From Daphnia pulex (taxonomy: Eukaryota > Arthropoda > Branchiopoda > Diplostraca > Daphniidae), in NCBI RefSeq assembly GCF_021134715.1, contig NC_060024.1:4712001-4776000 (forward strand): DNA of 64,000 bases. Reading direction: 5' to 3'. The notes under the pieces were generated by a model. The model saw nothing but the letters and a program-made list of their open reading frames with translations. It was not told the DNA's origin and searched no databases. A program made the translations under genes and the position numbers. This document shows, one piece after another, positions 11,412-24,600 of this stretch. Position 1 is the first letter of the stretch. Every line of letters begins with the position of its first letter.

Positions 11412-12060
11412 CTGTTCAATTTTAGAATCGAAATTTAATTGCTTAGTCGTAATTGTAGATCGAACATTCACAGTTGGGACGGCTCATACACGATAATCAA
11501 TGAATTCGAGTTAAAGTTTTCTCGATAACTTTTTTTGGTGCATTGACCGGGAAAGTATTCCCTATCGTTCCTGTCATTCATCAATCATCATCATCGTTGG
11601 AACCTTGTAACTTTTCATGTTTTTAATCTAGTTTTTGCTGCCGCGTTGCTGTTGCTGTTTGGCCCTTATCTTCCCCGTTGCCGTGTTTGTGATTTTCCCT
11701 GTACGCTGAATCGCTACGGCAAAGCGAATCCAGCTCGTAATCGGCATTCCGGTCTTCTTCATCCCAGGTTTTTGGTTGCTGAATCGTGGTGGCAGAGCTC
11801 CACCTATTTTTTCTTCACTAAATTGTGAGTATTATTTTACGACTGATTGTCCGACCTATGGTGGTTGGTCAATCACGGAATCGTCGACACCTTTTAGGCA
11901 CGTCGATTTCAAATTTATTTCTTGTCTCTTCTCGTCTAAATTAATTTAATGTTTGTCATTCTGCTGGATCACTACGGCAAAGCTGATCCAGGCCGTAATC
12001 GTAATTCCCTAACGGTGTATAACATACAGTCCTGTGGAGTCTAGGTTAGACTCCTCTAAA
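11412..12060. repeat. Dispersed LTR-like repeat, copy 1
   Basis: About 650 bp starting TGTTCAATTTTAGAATCG match 49660-50305 in direct orientation, with shared landmarks: cgaccgggaaag, gctgtttggcccttatc, a tacggcaaag motif occurring twice (near 11720 and 11970) and the end segment tgtataac-ataca near 12010. The non-coding character, the TG start and the promoter-like internal structure fit a solo LTR (BEL/Pao or Gypsy). I could not identify a target-site duplication. The small ORFs inside it are not genes. Confidence 0.6.
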
Positions 12061-14832
12061 TACTGGTGGGATGCTGACGTCGCTGTGCCTTTCGAGCACA
12101 CACTGGAGGTCAGGTATGGAACCGTTACAGTTTCCTATGTAAATTGAATTAAACCACAAAAATGTATCAGTAGAAAAATGTCACACAGCAAAGTAATTTA
12201 CTACCTTGCGAATAATAAATCGGTCCAAAAGAGTTGTCATTTCCTTTGGTAACCAAACTTCTCTTTGTTTAGCTGTTTTCAGTATCCAGTCATTTTATCT
12301 CGTTAATTATTTCACTCTTGTTCCACAGAAATCATAACTTATTCACACGTGTATCAAGTCAATCAACAACACGAGTGAAATGTTTATTTTCTGTTGAAAT
12401 TGCCTTGAATGATTTTGAAAACTCTTCTGTGATTGGGTAAGAGCCTACAACTTAAGCAAAGTATTTTCCTAAGTCAAGTTGGGTAGAAAACTTATTGAAA
12501 GTCAAATTAAGTAAAAAGTATCTTGGATTTTTTGGTTCAGAATAAGACTTAAACTTGAGTTGAAAAAATTTAGACTTGGGCAAAAAACTTGACTTGACTT
12601 GGACTTGACTCAAGTCACGGAAAGTCAAGTTTCACACTAAGTCAAGTCATACGTTCAGAATTTGACCCGACAGATGGAACAAATAAAGACCACTGGTAAC
12701 TTATATAGATTTTGTTTCTGAGTTTGGATTACTCAATAATCATCCCCTTTCCTCAGAATTCGTGTATAAAATGTACCACAGACTAGGCAATATTTAACTG
12801 TTAGAGAAATTTAAAAAAAATAACAATTTCAGGAGAATGGTAGGAGTTGGCTCAATCAATCTTATCCAATATCATTGACATATCCTCTTCTAATTCTTGT
12901 GAGAAAAAAACTCCGAAGGTGTCAACGAAAAAAATAGAATATAATTGGCCGGGAAATAGATAGCTCTCAAGGCAAAGTGAGTTCATGAAGAAATAACGAA
13001 ATTGAATTTCCGAGAAACTAAATCAGAAGAGGATTAAAAGAAAATACAACATTATCGCGTAAAACATCGTCAAAACTTTGGTTTTGATTTTATTTATTTG
13101 TTTTAGAAAGGGAAACGTTGCAAACAAACCCGACTCCACAGTACAACGTTTCATTTTACTGATCGTGGATCCTCTTGAATTTGTTGTGAACAAAAAATCC
13201 ACTTCGTAACTTCCAGTTAATTATCGAAAAATGAATCATCAATTGATCATCGCTTTAGTGTGTCATCACTGCAACACCATAATTTCGTGACTATTCGCCA
13301 TTGCAATCCTTTAAAAGAAATAACTGTTTTCCCCCCTCCCCTCAAATGCCCGGTTCTGTTTACCTATGCAGACAGTATACTAAGGTAAAAATTCTTGAAC
13401 TAAAGTAATTTGACCTCAACTCATTTCCTCTAATTTCTTTAAAATCGTTAGAGCGATGATGGATTTCCGATTCGAAGTCCTTCTATTGTTTTCCACACGG
13501 GGACCAACAACCAGCAACCGTCGACGAGGATGGAAGAAAGATAAGTCCAAAGAAGAAGCACAGATTTTCTCGAACTACAAAATAAATTTAGAAAGATTTG
13601 TTGAAACACATTGTGTAATTCACATGTTAGCCAATATATTAACTCACAGACAAAAACATGCATAGTAATAATGGTAGGAGTATAGTATACATGTATGTAC
13701 CAAGGGAACAAATAATAATGTGATCTTGAAGTACTTATCACAATTAAGTGTAAAAAATCAGTGAGTGAGGAAAAGGATTGACTTACATAAAAAAAAAACC
13801 AAAGAGAGAGAGAGGGAAAGCATAAAGAATTGTGTTTCTAAACGGCATCATTTGGTTTGGCAACCAAATGGGTTTACCCAACCGCACATGTTGGAAAATA
13901 TGTTTCTTATGCGCAAAATTTAATTTCAACAAAATTTCAAAAACAAATTAAAACAATCAAATCTAGAAAACATGAAAGTGACGCGAAGTTATTTGGCTGA
14001 TGTACCGGTATCTCACTCTTCTTCATTTTACACGAGTTAACAAACAAAAAAATAAATAATTTTCTAAATCCCGTTCACGATCAGTATCTCGCAGCCGATC
14101 TTCCAGTGGCATTCCGTATAGGGACAATCAATGCGTAATTGAAATGATCAATAAAAGAAGAAAAAGTAGATACTGAATATGGTTAAGTTCCGATAAACTC
14201 GATTAAATGATCTTTTTAAGAGTTTCCCCCAACAACTAACACTACAACTAATAAACACGCTACCGCTGGCTCTCTTCCTTAAATTTTCAATACAAAAACA
14301 AGCAACTGTGTTTTCTTTCATGATGAGTTTATGATATGGAATTGGAGAATTGTTGGAGTCCCTATAACATTTTTTAACCAAAAAAACGGAAAAATGACGT
14401 ATACTGAACAAACACAAAAATGCGTTTATCTCGATTTATTATTTAACTTGATTGGTCTATTACAACATATGGATCTAGATAAATGGCAACGCGCATCCAT
14501 TTAAAAAGAACATCAACACATAACTACTTCTTCTAAGTTTTTTAGCATAGGATGAGACGTACAGCCGAGTACAGGTAGCAATGGAGGAAATTTGGAAAGG
14601 ACAACAGTCTAGCCAGTAATGTGATCAAATGATTTGCCCGAGTTAAAATAGGCTAAATTTACTGTAAATTTAAAAGTAATTGAATACAAATTTCTATTAA
14701 TTTTCAGTTAAAATTTTTAAAAGCATTTTTTTTCTCAATAATGTACCTATAAGTCAACCACCAGATCGCAAATCCAAACAAATCTTTTTATCTCAATTTA
14801 ACCACCAGTTTAACTTTTACTTTGCAAACACA
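12061..14832. other. Intergenic; ACTTGA-rich stretch, no gene seen
   Basis: From about 12460 to 12660 the words acttgac, caagtca and their complements recur many times in both orientations (for example cttgacttgacttgg). This is simple-sequence-like and not coding. Elsewhere short ORFs (13448-13741, 14148-14417) lack recognisable motifs, and a purine (ga)n run lies near 13805. Confidence 0.45.
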
Positions 14833-15794
14833 GCTATTTAACAAGCGATCCACGAATCAAGTAGACCAAAATCCCGGAGCGGCTTTCCAGATCTAAATCC
14901 GGAAAAGGCCTTAAAAATATAAAAATAATATAATCATGTTCGTCTCTGCACGCCGGATTTACCTGCGTTTGCAGAAAGACGAATTTCCCACCCGTTTACG
15001 AGATATTAAGCGTTAAAGTGTGGGTTTTTTGAATTTTGTCAGAAATGGGGGGTGCTTTGACATCGCTTTTCGGAAAAGCGGGGGAGCTAGAGTAAAAACT
15101 AATTTTATAGAAAGATTTATTGCTATGTCAACCACCAAAATCCAAAAGGAATTTTCTTTCCGGATTTTATTGGTTGAGTTATGACTAATTTCCTGAGAGG
15201 CTCATTTTTCCCTTTTCCCTCTCTGTCTGGCAGCCATTTTTATTGTACTCTCCTCCGCGCCCCTTGCGGAAGCCAGCTTGGTTCCCCTAAATATGAAGGC
15301 CGATATAACTTCTATGGGTCTAAAATGAAGGCCAGCAGATAAAACCTTCTGCTTGCTTCCGCAAGGAGCGCGGCGGAGAGTACAAAAAAATGGCTGCCAG
15401 ACAGAGAGGGAAAAGGGAAAAATGAGCCTCTCAGTAAATTTGCCATATCTCAACCAATAAAATCCGGAAAGAAAATTCCTTTTGGATTTTGTTAGTTGAG
15501 ATAGCAATAAACCTTTTTATACAATTAGTTTTTTCTATAGCTACTTCGCTTTTCAGAAAAGTGATGTCAAAGCACCCCCCATTTCTGACAAAATTCAAAA
15601 AATCCACACTTTAACGCTTAATATCTCGTAAACGGGTGGGAAATTCGTCTTTCTGCAAACGCAGGTAAATCCGGCGTGCAGAGACGAACATGATTATATT
15701 ATTTTTATATTTTTAAGGCCTTTTCCGGATTTAGATCTGGAAAGCCGCTCCGGGATTTTGGTCTACTTGATTCGTGGATCGCTTGTTAAATAGC
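14833..15794. mobile_element. 962-bp foldback element (long terminal inverted repeats)
   Basis: The two halves are near-perfect inverted repeats. The left arm starts gctatttaacaagcgatcc at 14833, and the right arm ends with its exact complement at 15794. By eye the outer ~220 bp of the arms look identical, and similarity continues inward to a short loop near 15270-15340. There is no coding capacity. A TTAA inside the termini (14838-14841 and 15787-15790) could be the real target site, which would fit a piggyBac- or Kolobok-type origin, but the arms match for five bases beyond it, so this is undecided. A one-armed copy is at 55338-55851. Confidence 0.85.
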
Positions 15795-17057
15795 ATGACA
15801 CAGACAACTATCTACATGATTAATCTCTTCTCCCAATCCGTTACATATTTAAAAAACATTTACAAATTACAAACTCCTATCAAGCAATCTGGCAACGTCG
15901 ATTCCTTCTCATGTTTGGGGTTTACGATATTGTTTACCACTGTGTAGAATTAAAATTGCACTAGTCTAATTAGACTTATTTTGTATACGAACTCAGTAAG
16001 AATTTCTAGCACAATACAAAGTGCAAGTTTCGTAAACTTAGTTGACAAGAAAAAGTTTGTCTCAAGTGAAGACGGGTTTTGTTAAAAATATTCCAAACAA
16101 TGATTTCCGAGAAGCATTTATTACGCCAAGATGTCACCCAAAAAATAACCACCACGACCCAAAATTTAAGTAGGTTAGCTCGCAAGTATAGATTTTTCTA
16201 CGATCCATAGATAAATGGAATATGGAATATGAAAAACTGCACCTATTCACGATGTTATTTTTCCCGTTTTGTAGTCCTAATTTCCGGTACAAATTGATAG
16301 ATGATGATATTTACTTTTTGTTGTGCTGATTGCCGGTTCAAATAATCGTAGGCTTCGGCTATATCTTATCTCATCCATGCACCCATGACTATGAGTTTGT
16401 CCTTCATGTTTGAAGACAACGCAATCGACAAAAAAACTGCAAATTACAAGTTGGTTTCTATCATTAGCTATCTCGGAGATTCACTCAATTCCGGTAATTT
16501 TGCCTATTAACAAATTTTCAATTACAAAGCTCTAAACTGATTTTTTAATGGTGTATGCTATATTTCAATAGACCATTTGGTTGCTAATGTTCTTTGTGAA
16601 GACGGTAAATAGTGCTGCTATGAAGATAATTACATATTTTTTCCTTGCAACATTTCCAATTAGAAATGTTCATATCTGTATTTATTTGAATGTGTAATCC
16701 TACTTAAACTTTTCCTTGTATTCCAACAATGAAAAATATAGCGTCAACATTCGCTTAACACAGTTTTCTTTAACGCACAATACTTATTACTGTAGCTGTG
16801 CATGCAATGACATTGTAAACAACTGATCATAAAAACTTCACATACTTTGGAATTTTCAAATTTCCTTTCAACCGGAATTAAAAATAGTTTGATCAATTAC
16901 GGCTTCATGTCGGGAAGTTTCGGAACTTGCAATAAGGAACGGCAGACACCTTTCATTCCTAGTGACGGATGTGGATAACTTTTGATTTGGTTCTATGGGT
17001 GACGTTTGCTCTTCAAAACCCATTAGACTAAGGGATGAAGAAAGTTTTGAACCTATT
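15795..17057. other. No gene recognised
   Basis: AT-rich sequence without ORFs of interest, inverted repeats or recognisable motifs. Confidence 0.4.
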
Positions 17058-18905
17058 TCACCAATATCTGTGCCTGTTTCTTGATTTGAAAAAAACTTTT
17101 AATCCATGCCCAACAGAGTAAAGTTCAACACAGTTGCCAGATGAAACAGCCTTGCAAGTTGATAGTACGTCTGACTCAAGTACTGGAATGTGATTCGAAG
17201 AAATGGATAATCCAGCAGCATCAAAGAGATTGTTACGTGTCGTGTTAAACTTCTGTTCATCACTATTTGACACGAGATACGCTGATTCTAAAAATTGCAT
17301 TACTGAATAATTGTTAATGAAATTCAATTAAAAAACATTTCTCCAGTTATACCGTTTTCTATGATTTTTCTGGAAACCACATCAGAATATGATGCACTAA
17401 AACCTGCAATGACTTCATCATTGGTTTCGCCTAAGATGTTAGTTTATTCATCTTAAGAGCAATCATCTGGAGAATATTCACCTGAAAGGTATTCGTGAAT
17501 GTGCTGAAGGATAGTTGGTTCAAATTTTTCCTCCACTCCTTCAGCAAAGACGAAAGCCAATAAGAGCTAGCATTGATTTGGTATCGTCATCTATCACTTT
17601 TACGTAATACACGACTAAACATGCGTGTGTTCCCAGCCTTGGCTTACACATAAAGAAGAGGGAATTGAAGAAGTTCTCCCAAATCATTGAAGAAAGCCAG
17701 GTAGTTCACAAGAACAGGCAAACATTCGAGTTCCTAACCTAATTTCCGGTTTAGTTTTCTGTTTTCAAATATAAATTCAAAAATTCAAAACACCTTTGTG
17801 GCAAAGGTATATCATTTCACTGTCATTTTTTGTTTCAACCTTCTGTTTAATCAATTTTGTACACGCCATCCTTTCTTTAATTACGATTTTCTGCTTCTCC
17901 TCTCCAGCAAGGAAGAAGTCGTGTTGAGTAGGATCTGTGCTTTATTTCAGATATTCTCCGTAGTTTTGCGTTATTTCGTCATTGTTGGTAATTGATGATT
18001 GCATTGAATTTCAAATGGATGACAATTATGAAAATTACAAATTAAGACAACTTTTTTATTTTTATATTTTTCTAACTCACAAAAAATATGGATCAGTTGC
18101 GTCAACAGTGTGGCGTTCTTGAACAACTGTAGGATTCGTGCTTCGGCTACTCACTGGATGAATTATCTTTCTTTGCAAATCAATATAACGGTTAAGATTT
18201 GCACATTCCTTTAATTGATATGCGGCAAACAAATTTTTCATTACAGGAAAATCATCACCATCGTGGAAATAAGAAAACCACATCTAAATTGATTAAAATC
18301 ACGTTTTAACAAACAATTTGTAATATAGATAATACATAAAGTTTCGAATTCAAAGAACCATTGACCATAAACCCTGGTGAGGCTTACTTAACGAAGCCAG
18401 ATGAATCACATTTGAATCCTTTACAAACTTTCTTCCGGTGAAAAGAATCTAAGGCTGAATTGATGTCGAAAATTGTCTCAAACGGAACAGTATTGCTGGG
18501 ACAAGGCATTAGTTTTCCAAGTATGTAGAAAGACACAGATTTTAATGTAAAATCAATTGATGTGGCTTTCATTACGAAGGGCTGTTCGGTTGTAGGATTC
18601 ACCAGCAATTCACAAACTACTATTTTTTTACAAGAAGTTCTTCTTAATTCACCTCGATCCATCCAGGTGGATATTCTATAATCTCTCTGGCGGATATATA
18701 TTTAATAATACTTGTTCAAAATTTAACACAGAAACAGAATCTATTACCTTGTTAAGTCAGGTTCAGCAACAAGGGAAGGGTCAAGAAAAACCTCCATCAT
18801 CTCAAAAACATCTATAAGTTGATGGCCAAATAATCGATCACGTGGACTGAAACTGCTTTCCATTTTGCCAAAATGTCGTCCGTTGTTAGCTGTACCATAG
18901 ACTAC
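17058..18905 (-). pseudogene. Remnants of an unidentified multi-exon gene
   Basis: Minus-strand coding-like pieces lie in order. About 18880-18750 gives SSFSPRDRLFGHQLIDVFEM, ending at a GT donor. 18680-18387 is a 92-codon ORF with Cys-containing motifs KKIVVCELL and KKVCKGFKCDSSG. 18283-18077 (HDGDDFPVMKNLFAAYQLKE) ends at a strong GTGAGT donor. Further broken pieces follow between 17700 and 17350 (LGTHACLVVYYVKVIDDD, HIHEYLSGEYSPDDCS), then an 89-codon ORF at 17327-17058. The downstream pieces carry frameshifts and stops, and the exon 2 to exon 3 phase does not join cleanly. I do not recognise the family; it could be a host gene or a transposon-borne protein. Confidence 0.4.
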
Positions 18906-20058
18906 GGCTGTACTTGTTCGGATGTAGTCTCATCTCACGCAGAAACTCTACAGAGGTAGCAGAGTAATTTTGTTGATAAATATCCCTGCAATAATGCTAT
19001 AAATTTTTTTAGTTGGTGTTCAGGTTGGAGATCCTGTTGCAGAACGTGAGAACTCAACAAAGTCTGAGCTTCATGGCTGCCATCATGGCCACAGTGGTTT
19101 TGTTGCAGCCAGATGGTGAAAGGCGTGATCTTGTCAAGTTGAGCTGCTGCTGCTGCTGCATGCAGTTTATTGAGCTGGTGTTATCCTGAAGTGTCATTGC
19201 AGGATTGCAGGAAGACTTTTTGAAATGGTAAGTTGATTGAATTTATTGGTTGTAACTTGGGAAGTCTTGCGTCTTTTTTTTTTTAAATTCAACTGACAAG
19301 TAAACTCTGATCTGATGTAGACAATAAGTGGTGCTATTTCTTGCTTCCAAACAATAGCTTCCGTGAAAGATATCAGATAGCAATCAGCTTCCTTTGAGTT
19401 AACAACTTTCTTTTGATCAAACTAGAACAAAAATTTCCTCTCTGTATTGCAAACTTTTTCTAACCCTTAAGAATCAGATGTACAGAATTCTCTTTTCCTG
19501 GGATTTAATCTCCATTTAAAATTTCATTGCCAAATGCCAATGGAATCTTGGAAAAATGTCTGATGTCATTTGTTTTACACAATTTCTTTTGCATCTTATG
19601 TTTGATCATGGAAAATAATATTCCTTTTTCCCCATAGGACTTGATGATACTTAAACTATGCCTGTGCAGTGGTTTTTCCGCCTGTTTCCAGTTGAGAGAT
19701 GTGATTATAGCTGATACAGGATTGAAGAAAAAGAACTGAAGTAGCTGTGCTCACTGGTGTTCACCTGAAATTGCTGTGCCACAGGAATTGCAGATAGCAG
19801 AGTTGCAGATAGTGTTTGGTTCCTTGTAGAAGTTTGTTTAAAGAGTCTGGAGATGATCAGCCACTTCTGATTATAACTTATGTAAAACTTCAAAGTTGTA
19901 AGAAACATACAAGTCAAGTGCTAAACATGATTTTATTATAAGTTATAAGACACAGCAAACAAAAAACTTTAAAAGGAATTGCTTTATTGTCCCACCTCCA
20001 CCCACAATTCCACCACATTTTACAATCACATAGACACATAGACACATACATACACTTA
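18906..20058. other. No gene recognised
   Basis: Contains a short (gct)n tract near 19143-19160 and small ORFs on the minus strand (19705-19917) without motifs. Confidence 0.4.
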
Positions 20059-20060
20059 AG

Positions 20061-20393
20061 TTAACCCGTTGGCTGCCACGCCATACAACCCGTAGGTTGT
20101 TCTCTACTCTCTACGCGCCATGTCTGAAGGATCCATGACCAAGGTGGGACTTGCCATTGCTGACAAGTCCGGGCTGACACGGTGACAGGAGAAGATGGAA
20201 TGCACAACCTCTAGAATCCATCACCGCATCGACAAGGGGGAAGTCCCTATGGTGCATTGCCTAACGGGGCCTTTCGGCGAATCTGGGGCTGGTGCGACTG
20301 TCCGACCCCGCGGCATGAAAACCACGAGACCGAACAGCGCGGCCCGTGCTAAAGAGCTAGGGGAGAACAAAGGCGTGGCAGACAACGGGTTAA
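20061..20393. mobile_element. TTAA-flanked MITE with 18-bp terminal inverted repeats
   Basis: TTAA at 20061-20064 and at 20390-20393 flank 325 bp. The left end is cccgttggctgccacgcc (20065-20082), and the complement of the right end (20372-20389) matches it at 17 of 18 positions. A TTAA target duplication with CCC-starting ends is typical of piggyBac-like and Kolobok-like elements (established); Daphnia is known to carry the piggyBac-type Pokey family. The 73-codon ORF inside has no transposase motif, so the element is non-autonomous. An alternative reading, a TAA duplication with GTTAACCC ends (Harbinger-type), is also possible. Confidence 0.75.
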
Positions 20394-20444
20394 CTAACAA
20401 AACATCATACCAATAACAATAGATGATCTGCGAAGCACATGTCG

Positions 20445-20570
20445 GATGTCACCGCCAAGTTGATGTCGTAGAGATGTCAACGCCAAATTGATGTCGTAGA
20501 GATGTCAACGCCAAATTGATGTCGTAGAGATGTCAACGCCAAATTGATGTCGTAGAGATGCCAACCCCCT
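20445..20570. repeat. 28-bp tandem repeat, about 4.5 units
   Basis: The unit gatgtcaacgcc-aaattgatgtcgtaga is repeated head to tail four times and then partially, with substitutions in the first and last units (accgccaagt, gatgccaacccc). It lies 50 bp right of the MITE. Units are contiguous with no unique spacers. Confidence 0.9.
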
Positions 20571-21601
20571 TTCGATGTTCACCTCTTGGCTACTACCTAC
20601 ATGGAGATCAAGAACAACAAGATAATAACAAGAATTCAATTCAGGACATACCAACTGAACTTACACATGATGAGTTGACACCAATCAGGTTTCCCCAGTA
20701 GAAGTAGTAGTTCCCATTCTCAAGTTCTCCAATAGATGGAATGAATCCAGAGAAAATTACTTTGGTCACAGCTTTCTCTACGACAGAATGTTCAAGTTAT
20801 GACACAACATAAAGTTTCATTTCTGAAATAAGAATATAATACCACAACACTGCCAATGTGAAGTTGGTTGAAAAAGATGTTGCTAAGGCCAACATTGGTC
20901 CAAACTCCAAACTGGGGTTATGGTGATCTAGCGAGCCCAATGAAAATCAGCCGATAATTGTGTTGAATCCTACCAAAGATGAAAAGAATATGTTTTAGCA
21001 ATACTTTAATAAAGCTAGTGTTGATTAATACTTGTATGCTGTATCATTTGGATGACATATTCAGCAGGCATACAATGATTTTGGCAAAAAAAAGTTGACA
21101 GTAGCCTGCAACCTGCAAGCCTCTTTCACGTTTTCTCCTGCAAATTAATGATATTTAGGTTATCCAACATATTCAAGAAAAAGAACACATGCTCAGCAAA
21201 TTCCACACGAAATCAATCGAATTTACTTACAAATTTATTGGTAATTTACGAAGAAAATAGCTACAGCTAAACTTTTGACAACGAACCGCCATTAGCCCAT
21301 AACTTACAATCATCACGCCGTCTGTTTGACACATCTAAATCTCAGTATCTAAAGGGCTAACCTTTAGATAGTCACAAAACTTGAAAACATGATTTTTGTT
21401 TGCCAAAACCTAGCACGGAATCTTTAGAACTCTACCGAGAACAAAGCTCACTTGTTAGTTTTATGCAAATTTTCCGGAAGTAGACCGGAAGTAAGCGATA
21501 GCGCCTTAACCATTGAGCTGATGATCAAACAAACAAAATATTCGTGAACTCCATGAAATTTGGGGTCGAAAAGGTATAATTTAAACGAAATCCAGATTTT
21601 G
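20571..21601. other. No gene; small perfect hairpin
   Basis: No coding region is recognised. A perfect 10-bp inverted repeat (tatctaaagg / cctttagata) with a 5-nt loop lies at 21346-21370. The remainder is the flank of the R2-type insertion. Confidence 0.45.
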
Positions 21602-21624
21602 GTCAAAATCGAGAATTTTCCTGA
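21602..21624. repeat. 23-bp target-site duplication, left copy
   Basis: This 23-bp sequence, gtcaaaatcgag to ttcctga, is repeated exactly at 26035-26057, bracketing the R2-type element. Confidence 0.9.
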
Positions 21625-24600
21625 GACATAGAGCTGTATTTCACGACGGCGTGACAAAGACATATCATTATAAGAGAGTAGTAGATGTACGATGGGGAAT
21701 TTCAATTGACTAGACGAAGGTAGACGAGAGATGGAACAATGGAAATAATATGCAGAGCGATGAAAAACGAGATATAAAACACTACGATGCAACGATACAG
21801 AACAAGTACATGCAATACATGCCATATAATTACATGCAAATCCATTAAGGAGCCGGAATATTGGCTTCCTGGTCATCCCCATGTCCGCGGATGTGGCGAT
21901 GAATGATGGAGACAGATCCCTGGATGGCCATCAGACGGCACTTCCTCCGGAGGCGGCGCCAAGGAGCCGGGGGGATGTTGAGGGCGACGGCCACTGCGTT
22001 GTTTGAGGGGAGCCAGGATCCCAAGGCGCCAATAACGAAGGGCAGAGTTAACCCCAGGCAGCTGTATTTCTCTATTTTTCTGGCATGGCCAGCGTCGAGG
22101 GACTCGGGAGCGTCGAAGGTGATGGTGAGATCAATTATTGTTGGTGGGTCGGTCGAGGAGATGACTATGTCCGGCCTCAGGGTTGAGCCAGGGAAGACTC
22201 TGTTGACAGACGCTGCATGGCCGGCCCTGGTGATGGTTTTCACAATTTCCGCCAGCACGAGGTCGTGTCGGCGGCCAATGGCCGGAAGATTACTGCGGCA
22301 GTGGCTGGTTACGTGTGAGGTAGTCTCGGCATCAACCTTGCATCTCCTGCACTTGGTGTTGGGAGCAGAGTAACCAGGATTCCCGAGGAGCGGAAGCAGG
22401 CCGAGGCGGCTCTTGTGGATGAGATTCCACTCGTTGAATGAGAGGCAGGTCCGATGAGATGAGAGGCGGGCAATGTCGTTAGATGGGTCGAGTAGTAGCC
22501 CCCTTGCTACCCTGCCCTGATGCAAGGCATTTGTGAGGGAGATTGTCCAGCGTTTCCGGATGACTGAGCGGAGGCCCCTTACAGCTTTCAGCGAGAGGCA
22601 GGAGACGTCGTCGGCGATCACTTTGGTCGATTCATCGCCGGATACATCGATCCTAACTTCAAGTCTTCGTGCTGATTTCCTGGCACGGGACCAGGTATTG
22701 GAGCCACACCTGTAGAAACGGGTGTCGTGGAGTCCGCCTTCTACCGAACCAGAGAGGTAGTTAGAGAGGGGCAGCGGATCAGGCGGCTTGCCGTTGAATC
22801 CCCTGGAGATGTTTTGGCTGAGCTGGGCTCTGGTAGTGAGGCGGACCACCGGATCGTTGCTATCGAGGAGTTGAGCGGCACGAGCGATGATCCAGATGTC
22901 CGAATCTTTAGCCAGTTGAGAGGCACCTAAGCCGCCAGCCCTGCGATCGGAATAGAGGAAGCCGTTATGAGCAGTGTGGGGGACGTTGGCCACGAAACGG
23001 AGGAATTCGGCACAGCGAGCATCCATCTCGTCGAGAAAACCGCGAAGGACCCTCCCTGTGGCGAGATGGTGAGAGAGAGACGGCAGTAGGTGGGCTCTGT
23101 AAACCTTCAGTTTTTGCCAAGGCGCCAAGTCTGAATCGGCGACCTTAGTCAGCTTGTCGGGCAGATCACAGACGGGTCGAAATGTTAGACGAGTGCCCAT
23201 GGGGACTCCTAAGTAGCACTCGCTCTCACCTTCCTCCAAGCAGCGAAGAGAGGTGCCATGAATGTGCAGGAGAGATGAGTTGGTGGCCTTACCCTTGGAC
23301 AGGGAGAGGAAAGAGCATTTTGCGACGTTGAACCTGAGCCCAAGTTTCGCTGCCACAGCAAGCATGGCGTCAAGAGTAGGCTGAAGCTGATCAGGAGAGG
23401 ATCCGATGAGGGCGACGTCATCCGCGTAAGCAGTGGCCTTCAGCAGGGAGCCGAAGAGAGTAAAGCCATGGTTGGTAGGAGCCTTGGCGCAGCGGATGAG
23501 GGGCTCAGCGGCAAGGTTGAATATGATGGAGCTTAGCCCATCTCCCTGACGGACACCGGACGTGGGTTGAATGGTGACCAGTTCCTTGTTGACAACAAAC
23601 TGGAAGGTGCTGTTGGTGTAGATGTCAGTGAGGATGTCACGGAGCTCTGTCGGGATCGGAAGACTCTGAAAGAGTTGATGGAGGAAATCGTGGGGGAGCG
23701 AGCCAAAAGCGTTGGCAAGGTCAAGCCAGCAGATGGTAAGTCGGCTTTTCTTGAGCTTGGCCTGTTCGATGGCTGATTCCAGCAGCATGGTGTGTTCTTT
23801 TATTCCATGGACCCCAGGAAGGAAGCCCTTCTGCTCCAATGACAACCAGTCATTGTCGGACGCGACTGCGGTAAGGCGGGATGCAATGGAGCTCGAGAAG
23901 AGCTTGTATATGGTGGAAAGCAGAGAAATGGGCCTGAAATTGCCATAGTCGTCAGTAGGGCCTTTCTTGTATACCGGGATGGTGCGAGCCGATTTCCAAC
24001 AGGCAGGAATGCCGTAGAGCCAGACCGCAGCGTAGAGGAGCTCAAGCAGCCGCCCAAATGGGTCCAGACGAAGAATGTCTTTGTATTCAACGCCGTCAGC
24101 TCCAGGAGAAGTATTGGAGGCCCGTTTGAGCTTGTATGCGACCTCCTGGCTCGATGGTGGAAGAGAGAGCAAGGAGAGGTCGTCATCGGACAGAGGGGCC
24201 CAGGAGCATGCGTCGTACGCGGCTTTCGCTTCCATGACGTCCGCTTCCGGAGGGCGAGGCTGCTCATAGGTGGCCTTGAGGAAGAGTGTGGCGGAGTCGA
24301 TGGAGCCGGTGTAGCACTGCGATATCTCGCCCAGAACCTTGCGTACGGCCCTCTTCGGGTATCTTTTGAAGAGAGCTTGGAGTTTGCTGGCCGCCTCCCA
24401 TCGCTTGGCATTGTTCTTCTGACGGATCCGCTGTTGTTGCCTGGACTGGTGCCTATTCGTGTTGGACCTTTGAGGTGACGTACGTGGAGGACGAGGAGGA
24501 CGAGGAGGTCTGGAGGCCTCACTGCTAGATGAGTCGTCCTTCGAAGTGCGAGAGTGCCAGTCGGCAGCGAGATCAGATGCGATCGTGTCCAACTCAGTCC

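Noticed and set aside
11646-11828. ORF inside the LTR-like repeat (and 49853-50173)
   Set aside because: The frame is not conserved between the two repeat copies.
11412-12060. Target-site duplication for a solo LTR
   Set aside because: No convincing 4-6 bp direct repeat could be seen at the borders of either copy.
15202-15507. 101-codon ORF across the foldback loop
   Set aside because: It is created by the inverted repeat arms; no motif, and the half copy does not preserve it.
14838-15790. Definite piggyBac assignment of the foldback element from TTAA
   Set aside because: The arms match five bases beyond the TTAA, and the half copy has TTAG at the equivalent place, so the target site is unresolved.
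20445-20570. Possible CRISPR-like array
   Set aside because: Repeat units are contiguous with no unique spacers, and the context is eukaryotic.
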